Notes under the pieces: model-generated | What the model was told of the DNA's origin: nothing | The model's database searches: none | Seen by the model: the letters and a program-made list of their open reading frames with translations, nothing else | Position numbers and translations under genes: made by a program | In this document: positions 37,885 to 51,199 of the stretch, piece by piece | Layout of the letters: every line of letters begins with the position of its first letter | Position numbering within the stretch: the stretch's first letter is position 1 | DNA from: Ptiloglossa arizonensis | Taxonomy: Eukaryota > Arthropoda > Insecta > Hymenoptera > Colletidae | Length of the DNA: 64,000 nucleotides | Direction: 5' to 3' | NCBI RefSeq assembly: GCF_051014685.1 | Contig: NW_027478787.1 | Span: 124,001 to 188,000 of the forward strand

Positions 37885-39901
37885 AGAAACGGAGAAACGA
37901 AGAAAGATACGGAGAAACGAAGAAATAAATGGAGAAACGAAGAAATAAACGGAGAAGCGAACAAAGAAACGGAGAAACGAACAAAGAAACGGAGAAACGA
38001 ACAAAGAAACGGAGAAACGGAGAAATAAATGGAGAAACGAAGAAATAAACCGAGAAACGGAGAAAGAAACGGAGAAACGAACAAAGAAACGGAGAAACGG
38101 AGAAAGAAATGGAGAAACGAAGAAAGATACGGAGAAACGAAGAAATAAATGGAGAAACGAAGAAATAAACGGAGAAACGAACAAAGAAACGGAGAAACGA
38201 AGAGAGAAACGGAGAAACGAAGAAAGAAACGGAGAAACGATCAAAGAAACGGAGAAACGAACAAAGAAACGGAGAAACGAACAAAGAAACGGAGAAACGA
38301 AGAATGAAACGGAGAAACGAAGAAAGAAACGGAGTAACGAAGAATGAAACGGAGAAACGAAGAAAGAAACGGAGAAACGAAGAAAGATACGGAGAAACGA
38401 AGAAATAAATGGAGAAACGAAGAAATAAACGGAGAAACGAACAAAGATACGGAGAAACGAACAAAGAAACGGAGAAACGAACAAAGAAACGGAGAAACGA
38501 ACAAAGAAACGGAGAAACGGAGAAATAAATGGAGAAACGAAGAAATAAACGGAGAAACGAAGAATGAAACGGAGAAACGAAGAAAGAAACGGAGTAACGA
38601 AGAAAAAAACGGAGAAACGAAGAAAGAAACGGAGAAACGAAGAAAGATACGGAGAAACGAAGAAATAAATGGAGAAACGAAGAAATAAACGGAGAAACGA
38701 ACAAAGAAACGGAGAAACGAACAAAGAAACGGAGAAACGAAGAAAGAAACGGAGAAACGAAGAAAGAAACGGAGATACGATGAAAGAAACGGAGTAATGA
38801 AGAAAGAATCGGAGAAACGGAGAAATAAATGGAGAAACGAAGAAATAAACGGAGAAACGAAGAATGAAACGGAGAAACGAAGAAAGAAATGGAGAAACGA
38901 AGAAAGAAACGGAGTATCGAAGAAAGAAACGAAGAAACGAAGTAAGAAACGGAGAAACGATCAAAGAAACGGAGAAACGAACAAAGAATCGGAGAAACGA
39001 AGAAAGAAGCGGAGAAACGCAGAAATAAATGGAGAAACGAAGAAATAAACGGAGAAACGAAGAATGAAACGGACAAACGAAGAAAGAAATGGAGAAACGA
39101 AGAAAGAAACGGAGTAACGAAGAAAGAAACGAAGAAACGAAGAAAGAAACGGAGAGTCGGAGAAATAAATGGAGAAACAAAGAAATAAACCGTGAATCGG
39201 AGAAAGAAACGGAGAAGCGAACAAAGTAACGGAGAAACGAACAAAGAATCGGAGAAACGAAGAAAGAAGCGGAGAAACGCAGAAATAAATGGAGAAACGA
39301 AGAAATAAACCGAGAAACGGAGAAACGAACAAAGAAACGGAGAAACGAAGAATGAAATGGAGAAACGAAGAAAGATACGGAGAAACGAAGAAATAAATGG
39401 AGAAACGAAGAAATAAACGGAGAAACGAACAAAGAAACGGAGAAACGAAGAGAGAAACGGAGAAACGAAGAAAGAAACGGAGAAACGAAGAAAGAAACGG
39501 AGAAACGATCAAAGAAACGGAGAAACGAACAAAGAATCGGAGAAACGAAGAAAGAAGCGGAGAAACGCAGAAATAAATGGAGAAACGAAGAAATAAACGG
39601 AGAAACGAAGAATGAAACAGAGAAACGAAGAAAGAAACGGAGTAACGAAGAAAGAAACGGAGAAACGAAGAAAGATACGGAGAAACGAAGAAAGAAGCGG
39701 AGAAACGCAGAAATAAATGGAGAAACGAAGAAATAAACGGAGAAACGAAGAATGAAACGGAGAAACGAAGAAAGAAACGGAGTAACGAAGAAAGAAACGG
39801 AGAAACGAAGAAAGAAACGGAGAAACGAAGAAAGATACGGAGAAACGAAGAAATAAATGGAGAAACGAAGAAATAAATGGAGAAACGAACGAAGAAACGG
39901 A
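37885..39901 (+). repeat. Mosaic of cassettes from 33-36 kb families
   Basis: The left part matches 33.1-33.3 kb, about 38,305-38,690 matches 34,561-34,950, and 38,760-39,060 resembles 36,230-36,720. Gatcaaag monomers lie at about 38,239, 38,959 and 39,507. No new element was found. Confidence 0.7.
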
Positions 39902-41954
39902 GAAACGAACAAAGAAACGGAGAAACGGAGAAAGAAATGGAGAAACGAAGAAAGATACGGAGAAACGAAGAAATAAATGGAGAAACGAAGAAATAAACGG
40001 AGAAACGAACAAAGAAACGGAGAAACGAAGAGAGAAACGGAGAAACGAAGAAAGAAACGGAGAAACGATCAAAGGAACGGAGAAACGAACAAAGAATCGG
40101 AGAAACAAAGAAAGAAGCGGAGAAACGCAGAAATAAATGGAGAAACGAAGAAATAAACGGAGAAACGAAGAATGAAACGGAGAAACGAAGAAAGAAACGG
40201 AGTAACGAAGAATGAAACGGAGAAACGAAGAAAGAAACGGAAAAACGAAGAAAGATACGGAGAAACGAAGAAACAAATGGAGAAACGAAGAAATAAACGG
40301 AGAAACGAACAAAGAAACGGAGAAACGAACAAAGAAACGGAGAAACGAACAAAGAAACGGAGAAACGGACAAAGAAACGGAGAAACGAACAAAGAAACGG
40401 AGAAACGAACAAAGAAACGGAGAAACGGAGAAATAAATGGAGAAACGAAGAAATTAACCGAGAAACGCAGAAAGAAACGGAGAAACGAACAAAGAAACGG
40501 AGAAACGAACAAAGAAACGGAGAAACGAAGAAAGAAACGGAGAAACGGAGAAATAAATGGAGAAACGAAGAAATAAACGGAGAAACGAACAAAGAAACGG
40601 AGAAACGGACAAAGAAACGGAGAATCGAAGAAAGAAACGGAGAAACGAAGAAAGAAACGGAGAAATGAAGAAAGAAACGGAGAAACGAAGATAGAAACGG
40701 AGAAACGAAGAAAGAGACGGAGAAAAGATGAAAGAAACGGAGAAACGAAGAAAGAAACGGAGAAATAAATGGAGAAACAAAGATATAAACGGAGAAACGA
40801 AGAAAGAAACGGAGAAACGAAGAAACGATGAATGAAACGGAAAAACGAAGAAAGAAACGGAGAAACGAAGAAAGAAACGGAATAACGAAGAAAGAAACGT
40901 AGAAACGGAGAAATAAATGGAGAAACGAAGAAAGAAACGAAGAAACGGAGAAATAAATGGAGAAACGAAGAAATAGACCGAGAAACGGAGAAAGAAACGG
41001 AGAAACGAACAAAGGAACGGAGAAACGAAGAAAGAAACGGAGAAACGAACAAAGAAACGGAGAAACGAACAAAGAAACGGAGAAACGAACAAAGAAACGG
41101 AGAAACGAAGAAAGAAACGCAGAAACGAAGAAAGAAACGGGGATACGAAGGAAGAAACGGGGATACGAAGAAAGAAACGGAGAAACGAAGGAAGAAACGA
41201 AGAAAGAAACGGAGAAACGAAGGAAGAAACGAAGAAAGAAACGGAGAAACGGAGAAATAAATGGAGAAACGAAGAAATAAACGGAGAAACGGACCAGGAA
41301 ACGGAGAAAGAAACGGAGAGTCGAAGAAAGAAATGGAGAAACGAAGAAAGAAACGGGGATACGAAGAAAGAAACGGAGAAACGAAGGAAGAAACGAAGAA
41401 AGAAACGGAGAAACGAAGGAAGAAACGAAGAAAGAAACGATGAAACGAAGGAAGAAACGGAGAAACGAAGAAAGAAACGGAGAAATGAAGAAAGAAACGA
41501 AGAAACGAAGAAAGAAACGGAGAAACGAAGAAAGAAACGGAGAAACGAAGAAAGAAACGGAGATACGATGAAAGAAACGGAGTAATGAAGAAAGAATCGG
41601 AGAAACGGAGAAATAAATGGAGAAACGAAGAAATAAACGGAGAAACGAAGAATGAAACGGAGAAACGAAGAAAGAAATGGAGAAACGAAGAAAGAAACGG
41701 AGTATCGAAGAAAGAAACGAAGAAACGAAGTAAGAAACGGAGAAACGATCAAAGAAACGGAGAAACGAACAAAGAATCGGAGAAACGAAGAAAGAAGCGG
41801 AGAAACGCAGAAATAAATGGAGAAACGAAGAAATAAACGGAGAAACGAAGAATGAAACGGAGAAACGAAGAAAGAAACGGAGTAACGAAGAAAGGAACGG
41901 AGAAACGAAGACAGAAACGGAGAAACGAAGAAAGATACGGAGAAACGAAGAAAG
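39902..41954 (+). repeat. 2,079-bp tandem duplication, copy 1
   Basis: Matches 41,981-44,033 at a constant 2,079 bp over about 2.05 kb with very few differences. Examples are gagaaacgaag against gagaaacaaag in copy 2 near 43,420, gagaaataaatgg against gagaattaaatgg near 42,840, and gagtaac against gagtgac near 43,961. The period is one base short of 104 monomers because the junction monomer reads gaaagaacgg (near 41,973), with one A missing. The block includes a 28-bp unit and gaccaggaaac monomers. Confidence 0.92.
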
Positions 41955-41980
41955 AAACGGAGAAACGAAGAAAGAACGGA

Positions 41981-44033
41981 GAAACGAACAAAGAAACGGA
42001 GAAACGGAGAAAGAAATGGAGAAACGAAGAAAGATACGGAGAAACGAAGAAATAAATGGAGAAACGAAGAAATAAACGGAGAAACGAACAAAGAAACGGA
42101 GAAACGAAGAGAGAAACGGAGAAACGAAGAAAGAAACGGAGAAACGATCAAAGGAACGGAGAAACGAACAAAGAATCGGAGAAACAAAGAAAGAAGCGGA
42201 GAAACGCAGAAATAAATGGAGAAACGAAGAAATAAACGGAGAAACGAAGAATGAAACGGAGAAACGAAGAAAGAAACGGAGTAACGAAGAATGAAACGGA
42301 GAAACGAAGAAAGAAACGGAAAAACGAAGAAAGATACGGAGAAACGAAGAAACAAATGGAGAAACGAAGAAATAAACGGAGAAACGAACAAAGAAACGGA
42401 GAAACGAACAAAGAAACGGAGAAACGAACAAAGAAACGGAGAAACGGACAAAGAAACGGAGAAACGAACAAAGAAACGGAGAAACGAACAAAGAAACGGA
42501 GAAACGGAGAAATAAATGGAGAAACGAAGAAATTAACCGAGAAACGCAGAAAGAAACGGAGAAACGAACAAAGAAACGGAGAAACGAACAAAGAAACGGA
42601 GAAACGAAGAAAGAAACGGAGAAACGGAGAAATAAATGGAGAAACGAAGAAATAAACGGAGAAACGAACAAAGAAACGGAGAAACGGACAAAGAAACGGA
42701 GAATCGAAGAAAGAAACGGAGAAACGAAGAAAGAAACGGAGAAATGAAGAAAGAAACGGAGAAACGAAGATAGAAACGGAGAAACGAAGAAAGAGACGGA
42801 GAAAAGATGAAAGAAACGGAGAAACGAAGAAAGAAACGGAGAATTAAATGGAGAAACAAAGATATAAACGGAGAAACGAAGAAAGAAACGGAGAAACGAA
42901 GAAACGATGAATGAAACGGAAAAACGAAGAAAGAAACGGAGAAACGAAGAAAGAAACGGAATAACGAAGAAAGAAACGTAGAAACGGAGAAATAAATGGA
43001 GAAACGAAGAAAGAAACGAAGAAACGGAGAAATAAATGGAGAAACGAAGAAATAGACCGAGAAACGGAGAAAGAAACGGAGAAACGAACAAAGGAACGGA
43101 GAAACGAAGAAAGAAACGGAGAAACGAACAAAGAAACGGAGAAACGAACAAAGAAACGGAGAAACGAACAAAGAAACGGAGAAACGAAGAAAGAAACGCA
43201 GAAACGAAGAAAGAAACGGGGATACGAAGGAAGAAACGGGGATACGAAGAAAGAAACGGAGAAACGAAGGAAGAAACGAAGAAAGAAACGGAGAAACGAA
43301 GGAAGAAACGAAGAAAGAAACGGAGAAACGGAGAAATAAATGGAGAAACGAAGAAATAAACGGAGAAACGGACCAGGAAACGGAGAAAGAAACGGAGAGT
43401 CGAAGAAAGAAATGGAGAAACAAAGAAAGAAACGGGGATACGAAGAAAGAAACGGAGAAACGAAGGAAGAAACGAAGAAAGAAACGGAGAAACGAAGGAA
43501 GAAACGAAGAAAGAAACGATGAAACGAAGGAAGAAACGGAGAAACGAAGAAAGAAACGGAGAAATGAAGAAAGAAACGAAGAAACGAAGAAAGAAACGGA
43601 GAAACGAAGAAAGAAACGGAGAAACGAAGAAAGAAACGGAGATACGATGAAAGAAACGGAGTAATGAAGAAAGAATCGGAGAAACGGAGAAATAAATGGA
43701 GAAACGAAGAAATAAACGGAGAAACGAAGAATGAAACGGAGAAACGAAGAAAGAAATGGAGAAACGAAGAAAGAAACGGAGTATCGAAGAAAGAAACGAA
43801 GAAACGAAGTAAGAAACGGAGAAACGATCAAAGAAACGGAGAAACGAACAAAGAATCGGAGAAACGAAGAAAGAAGCGGAGAAACGCAGAAATAAATGGA
43901 GAAACGAAGAAATAAACGGAGAAACGAAGAATGAAACGGAGAAACGAAGAAAGAAACGGAGTGACGAAGAAAGGAACGGAGAAACGAAGACAGAAACGGA
44001 GAAACGAAGAAAGATACGGAGAAACGAAGAAAT
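41981..44033 (+). repeat. 2,079-bp tandem duplication, copy 2
   Basis: This is the second copy of 39,902-41,954. Identity holds through every variant monomer in order. It ends where copy 1 continues gaagaaagaaac and this copy continues gaagaaataaatgg. The low divergence implies a recent duplication, or an assembly duplication. Confidence 0.92.
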
Positions 44034-44560
44034 AAATGGAGAAACGAAGAAATAAACGGGGAAACGAAAAAAGAAACGGAGAAACGAACAAAGAAACGGA
44101 GAAACGAAGAGAGAAACGGAGAAACGAAGAAAGAAACGGAGAAACGAAGAAAGAAACGGAGAAACGATCAAAGAAACGGAGAAACGAACAAAGAATCGGA
44201 GAAACGAAGAAAGAAGCGGAGAAACGAACAAAGAAACGGAGAAACGGAGAAATAAATGGAGAAACGAAGAAATAAACCGAGAAACGGAGAAACGAACAAA
44301 GAAACGGAGAAACGGAGAAAGAAATGGAGAAACGAAGAAAGATACGGAGAAACGAAGAAATAAATGGAGAAACGAAGAAATAAACGGAGAAACGAACAAA
44401 GAAACGGAGAAACGAAGAGAGAAACGGAGAAACGAAGAAAGAAACGGAGAAACGATCAAAGAAACGGAGATACGAACAAAGAATCGGAGAAACGAAGAAA
44501 GAAGCGGAGAAACGCAGAAATAAATGGAGAAACGAAGAAATAAACGGAGAAACGAAGAAT
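44034..44560 (+). repeat. GATC-tagged cassettes between two duplications
   Basis: Ordinary array with gatcaaag at about 44,166 and 44,454 and one accgagaaacggagaaacgaac unit (12-bp class) near 44,280. It begins with the acggggaaacgaaaaaag monomer typical of the 32-38 kb family. Confidence 0.75.
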
Positions 44561-47500
44561 GAAACGGAGAAACGAAGAAAGAAACGGAGTAACGAAGAAT
44601 GAAACGGAGAAACGAAGAAAGAAACGGAGAAACGAAGAAAGATACGGAGAAACGAAGAAATAAATGGAGAAACGAAGAAATAAACGGAGAAACGAACAAA
44701 GATACGGAGAAACGAACAAAGAAACGGAGAAACGAACAAAGAAACGGAGAAACGAACAAAGAAACGGAGAAACGGAGAAATAAATGGAGAAACGAAGAAA
44801 TAAACGGAGAAACGAAGAATGAAACGGAGAAACGAAGAAAGGAACGGAGTAACGAAGAAAAAAACGGAGAAACGAAGAAAGAAACGGAGAAACGAAGAAA
44901 GATACGGAGAAACGAAGAAATAAATGGAGAAACGAAGAAATAAACGGAGAAACGAACAAAGAAACGGAGAAACGAACAAAGAAACGGAGAAACGAACAAA
45001 GAAACGGAGAAACGGAGAAATAAATGGAGAAACGAAGAAATAAACCGAGAAACGGAGAAAGAAACGGAGAAACGAACAAAGAAACGGAGAAACGAACAAA
45101 GAAACGGAGAAACGAACAAAGAAACGGAGAAACGAAGAAAGAAACGCAGAAACGAAGAAAGAAACGGGGATCCGAAGGAAGAAACGGGGATACGAAGAAA
45201 GAAACGGAGAAACGAAGGAAGAAACGAAGAAAGAAACGGAGAAACGAAGGAAGAAACGAAGAAAGAAACGGAGAAACGAACAAAGAAACGGAGAAACGGA
45301 GAAATAAATGGAGAAACGAAGAAATAAACCGAGAAACGGAGAAACGAACAAAGAAACGGAGAAACGAAGAATGAAATGGAGAAACGAAGAAAGATACGGA
45401 GAAACGAAGAAATAAATGGAGAAACGAAGAAATAAACAGAGAAACGAACAAAGAAACGGAGAAACGAAGAGAGAAACGGAGAAACGAAGCAAGAAACGGA
45501 GAAACGAAGAAAGAAACGGAGAAACGATCAAAGAAACGGAGAAACGAACAAAGAATCGGAGAAACGAAGAAAGAAGCGGAGAAACGCAGAAATAAATGGA
45601 GAAACGAAGAAATAAACGGAGAAACGAAGAATGAAACAGAGAAACGAAGAAAGAAACGGAGAAGCGAACAAAGAAACGGAGAAACGAACAAAGAAACGGA
45701 GAAACGAACAAAGAAACGGAGAAACGGAGAAATAAATGGAGAAACGAAGAAATAAACCGAGAAACGGAGAAACGAACAAAGAAACGGAGAAACGAAGAAT
45801 GAAATGGAGAAACGAAGAAAGATACGGAGAAACGAAGAAATAAATGGAGAAACGAAGAAATAAATGGAAAAACGAACAAAGAAACGGAGAAACGAAGAGA
45901 GAAACGGAGAAACGAAGAAAGAAACGGAGAAACGAAGAAAGAAACGGAGAAACGATCAAAGAAACGGAGAAACGAACAAAGAAACGGAGAAACGAAGAAA
46001 GAAACGGAGAAACGAAGAAAGAAACGGAGATACGATGAAAGAAACGGAGTAATGAAGAAAGAATCGGAGAAACGGAGAAATAAATGGAGAAACGAAGAAA
46101 TAAACGGAGAAACGAAGAATGAAACGGAGAAACGAAGAAAGAAATGGAGAAACGAAGAAAGAAACGGAGTAACGAAGAAAGAATCGAAGAAACGAAGAAA
46201 GAAACGGAGAGTCGGAGAAATAAATGGAGAAACAAAGAAATAAACCGTGAATCGGAGAAAGAAACGGAGAAGCGAACAAAGTAACGGAGAAACGAACAAA
46301 GAATCGGAGAAACGAAGAAAGAAGCGGAGAAACGCAGAAATAAATGGAGAAACGAAGAAATAAACGGAGAAACGAACAAAGAAACGGAGAAACGAACAAA
46401 GAAACGGAGAAACGAACAAAGAAACGGAGAAACGGAGAAATAAATGGAGAAACGAAGAAATAAACCGAGAAACGGAGAAAGAAACGGAGAAACGAAGAAA
46501 GAAACGGAGTAACGAAGAATGAAACGGAGAAACGAAGAAAGAAACGGAGAAACGAAGAAAGATACGGAGAAACGAAGAAATAAATGGAGAAACGAAGAAA
46601 TAAACGGAGAAACGAACAAAGATACGGAGAAACGAACAAAGAAACGGAGAAACGAACAAAGAAACGGAGAAACGAACAAAGAAACGGAGAAACGGAGAAA
46701 TAAATGGAGAAACGAAGAAATAAACGGAGAAACGAAGAATGAAACGGAGAAACGAAGAAAGGAACGGAGTAACGAAGAAAAAAACGGAGAAACGAAGAAA
46801 GAAACGGAGAAACGAAGAAAGATACGGAGAAACGAAGAAATAAATGGAGAAACGAAGAAATAAACGGAGAAACGAACAAAGAAACGGAGAAACGAACAAA
46901 GAAACGGAGAAACGAACAAAGAAACGGAGAAACGGAGAAATAAATGGAGAAACGAAGAAATAAACCGAGAAACGGAGAAAGAAACGGAGAAACGAACAAA
47001 GAAACGGAGAAACGAACAAAGAAACGGAGAAACGAACAAAGAAACGGAGAAACGAAGAAAGAAACGCAGAAACGAAGAAAGAAACGGGGATACGAAGGAA
47101 GAAACGGGGATACGAAGAAAGAAACGGAGAAACGAAGGAAGAAACGAAGAAAGAAACGGAGAAACGAAGGAAGAAACGAAGAAAGAAACGGAGAAACGAA
47201 CAAAGAAACGGAGAAACGGAGAAATAAATGGAGAAACGAAGAAATAAACCGAGAAACGGAGAAACGAACAAAGAAACGGAGAAACGAAGAATGAAATGGA
47301 GAAACGAAGAAAGATACGGAGAAACGAAGAAATAAATGGAGAAACGAAGAAATAAACGGAGAAACGAACAAAGAAACGGAGAAACGAAGAGAGAAACGGA
47401 GAAACGAAGCAAGAAACGGAGAAACGAAGAAAGAAACGGAGAAACGATCAAAGAAACGGAGAAACGAACAAAGAATCGGAGAAACGAAGAAAGAAGCGGA

Positions 47501-48935
47501 GAAACGCAGAAATAAATGGAGAAACGAAGAAATAAACGGAGAAACGAAGAATGAAACAGAGAAACGAAGAAAGAAACGGAGAAGCGAACAAAGAAACGGA
47601 GAAACGAACAAAGAAACGGAGAAACGAACAAAGAAACGGAGAAACGGAGAAATAAATGGAGAAACGAAGAAATAAACCGAGAAACGGAGAAACGAACAAA
47701 GAAACGGAGAAACGAAGAATGAAATGGAGAAACGAAGAAAGATACGGAGAAACGAAGAAATAAATGGAGAAACGAAGAAATAAATGGAAAAACGAACAAA
47801 GAAACGGAGAAACGAAGAGAGAAACGGAGAAACGAAGAAAGAAACGGAGAAACGAAGAAAGAAACGGAGAAACGATCAAAGAAACGGAGAAACGAACAAA
47901 GAAACGGAGAAACGAAGAAAGAAACGGAGAAACGAAGAAAGAAACGGAGATACGATGAAAGAAACGGAGTAATGAAGAAAGAATCGGAGAAACGGAGAAA
48001 TAAATGGAGAAACGAAGAAATAAACGGAGAAACGAAGAATGAAACGGAGAAACGAAGAAAGAAATGGAGAAACGAAGAAAGAAACGGAGTAACGAAGAAA
48101 GAATCGAAGAAACGAAGAAAGAAACGGAGAGTCGGAGAAATAAATGGAGAAACAAAGAAATAAACCGTGAATCGGAGAAAGAAACGGAGAAGCGAACAAA
48201 GTAACGGAGAAACGAACAAAGAATCGGAGAAACGAAGAAAGAAGCGGAGAAACGCAGAAATAAATGGAGAAACGAAGAAATAAACGGAGAAACGAACAAA
48301 GAAACGGAGAAACGAACAAAGAAACGGAGAAACGAACAAAGAAACGGAGAAACGGAGAAATAAATGGAGAAACGAAGAAATAAACCGAGAAACGGAGAAA
48401 GAAACGGAGAAACGAAGAAAGAAACGGAGTAACGAAGAATGAAACGGAGAAACGAAGAAAGAAACGGAGAAACGAAGAAAGATACGGAGAAACGAAGAAA
48501 TAAATGGAGAAACGAAGAAATAAACGGAGAAACGAACAAAGATACGGAGAAACGAACAAAGAAACGGAGAAACGAACAAAGAAACGGAGAAACGAACAAA
48601 GAAACGGAGAAACGGAGAAATAAATGGAGAAACGAAGAAATAAACGGAGAAACGAAGAATGAAACGGAGAAACGAAGAAAGGAACGGAGTAACGAAGAAA
48701 AAAACGGAGAAACGAAGAAAGAAACGGAGAAACGAAGAAAGATACGGAGAAACGAAGAAATAAATGGAGAAACGAAGAAATAAACGGAGAAACGAACAAA
48801 GAAACGGAGAAACGAACAAAGAAACGGAGAAACGAACAAAGAAACGGAGAAACGGAGAAATAAATGGAGAAACGAAGAAATAAACCGAGAAACGGAGAAA
48901 GAAACGGAGAAACGAACAAAGAAACGGAGAAACGA
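44561..48935 (+). repeat. 1,920-bp higher-order repeat, about 2.3 copies
   Basis: Copies start at about 44,561, 46,481 and 48,401. The offset is exactly 1,920 bp (96 monomers). The third copy stops matching near 48,935, where gaagcatgaaatgg replaces gaacaaag. Copies 1 and 2 differ by rare substitutions, for example gatccg against gatacg near 45,171/47,091 and taaacag against taaacgg near 45,435/47,355. Each full copy has gatcaaag near its middle, two copies 420 bp apart (45,534/45,954 and 47,454/47,874). The period contains two 12-bp units, so 1,920 being a multiple of 20 is coincidental compensation. Confidence 0.92.
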
Positions 48936-49140
48936 AGCATGAAATGGAGAAACGAAGAAAGATACGGAGAAACGAAGAAAGATACGGAGAAACGAAGAAA
49001 TAAATGGAGAAACGAAGAAATAAACGGAGAAACGAACAAAGAAACGGAGAAACGAACAAAGAAACGGAGAAACGAACAAAGAAACGGAGAAACGGAGAAA
49101 TAAATGGAGAAACGAAGAAATAAACCGAGAAACGGAGAAA

Positions 49141-50600
49141 CGAACAAAGAAACGGAGAAACGAAGAATGAAATGGAGAAACGAAGAAAGATACGGAGAAA
49201 CGAAGAAATAAATGGAGAAACGAAGAAATAAACGGAGAAACGAACAAAGAAACGGAGAAACGAAGAGAGAAACGGAGAAACGAAGCAAGAAACGGAGAAA
49301 CGAAGAAAGAAACGGAGAAACGATCAAAGAAACGGAGAAACGAACAAAGAATCGGAGAAACGAAGAAAGAAGCGGAGAAACGCAGAAATAAATGGAGAAA
49401 CGAAGAAATAAACGGAGAAACGAAGAATGAAACAGAGAAACGAAGAAAGAAACGGAGTAACGAAGAAAGAAACGGAGAAACGAAGAAAGGAACGGAGAAA
49501 CGAAGAAAGATACGGAGAAACGAAGAAATAAATGGAGAAACGAAGAAATAAACGGAGAAGCGAACAAAGAAACGGAGAAACGAACAAAGAAACGGAGAAA
49601 CGAACAAAGAAACGGAGAAACGGAGAAATAAATGGAGAAACGAAGAAATAAACCGAGAAACGGAGAAACGAACAAAGAAACGGAGAAACGAAGAATGAAA
49701 TGGAGAAACGAAGAAAGATACGGAGAAACGAAGAAATAAATGGAGAAACGAAGAAATAAATGGAAAAACGAACAAAGAAACGGAGAAACGAAGAGAGAAA
49801 CGGAGAAACGAAGAAAGAAACGGAGAAACGAAGAAAGAAACGGAGAAACGATCAAAGAAACGGAGAAACGAACAAAGAAACGGAGAAACGAAGAATGAAA
49901 TGGAGAAACGAAGAAAGATACGGAGAAACGAAGAAATAAATGGAGAAACGAAGAAATAAACGGAGAAACGAACAAAGAAACGGAGAAACGAAGAGAGAAA
50001 CGGAGAAACGAAGCAAGAAACGGAGAAACGAAGAAAGAAACGGAGAAACGATCAAAGAAACGGAGAAACGAACAAAGAATCGGAGAAACGAAGAAAGAAG
50101 CGGAGAAACGCAGAAATAAATGGAGAAACGAAGAAATAAACGGAGAAACGAAGAATGAAACAGAGAAACGAAGAAAGAAACGGAGTAACGAAGAAAGAAA
50201 CGGAGAAACGAAGAAAGAAACGGAGAAACGAAGAAAGATACGGAGAAACGAAGAAATAAATGGAGAAACGAAGAAATAAACGGAGAAGCGAACAAAGAAA
50301 CGGAGAAACGAACAAAGAAACGGAGAAACGAACAAAGAAACGGAGAAACGGAGAAATAAATGGAGAAACGAAGAAATAAACCGAGAAACGGAGAAACGAA
50401 CAAAGAAACGGAGAAACGAAGAATGAAATGGAGAAACGAAGAAAGATACGGAGAAACGAAGAAATAAATGGAGAAACGAAGAAATAAATGGAAAAACGAA
50501 CAAAGAAACGGAGAAACGAAGAGAGAAACGGAGAAACGAAGAAAGAAACGGAGAAACGAAGAAAGAAACGGAGAAACGATCAAAGAAACGGAGAAACGAA
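49141..50600 (+). repeat. 728-bp tandem duplication
   Basis: About 49,141-49,868 and 49,869-50,600 are adjacent copies at an offset of 728 bp (36 monomers plus one 8-mer). Shared variants: gaagcaagaaac, gatcaaag, tcgg, gcggagaaacgcag, acagag, gagaagcg, and tggaaaaacg. One visible difference is gaaaggaac near 49,497 against gaaagaaac in copy 2. Confidence 0.85.
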
Positions 50601-51199
50601 CAAAGAAACGGAGAAACGAAGAAAGAAACGGAGAAACGAAGAAAGAAACGGAGATACGATGAAAGAAACGGAGTAATGAAGAAAGAATCGGAGAAACGGA
50701 GAAATAAATGGAGAAACGAAGAAATAAACGGAGAAACGAAGAATGAAACGGAGAAACGAAGAAAGAAACGGAGAAGCGAACAAAGTAACGGAGAAACGAA
50801 CAAAGAAACGGAGAAACGAAGAAAGAAACGCAGAAACGAAGAAAGAAACGGGGATACGAAGAAAGAAACGGAGAAACGAAGGAAGAAACGAAGAAAGAAA
50901 CGGAGAATCGAACAAAGAAACGGAGAAACGAAGACAGAAACGGAGAAACGAAGAAAGAAACGGAGAAACGAACAAAGAAACGGAGAAACGAAGAGAGAAA
51001 CGGAGAAACGGAGAAATAAATGGAGAAACGAAGAAATAATCCGAGAAACGGAGAAAGAAACGGAGAAACGAACAAAGAAACGGAGAAACGAAGAATGAAA
51101 TGGAGAAGCCAAGAAAGATACGGAGAAACGAAGAAATAAATGGAGAAACGAAGAAATAAACGGAGAAACGGACCAGGAAACGGAGAAAGAAACGGAGGG

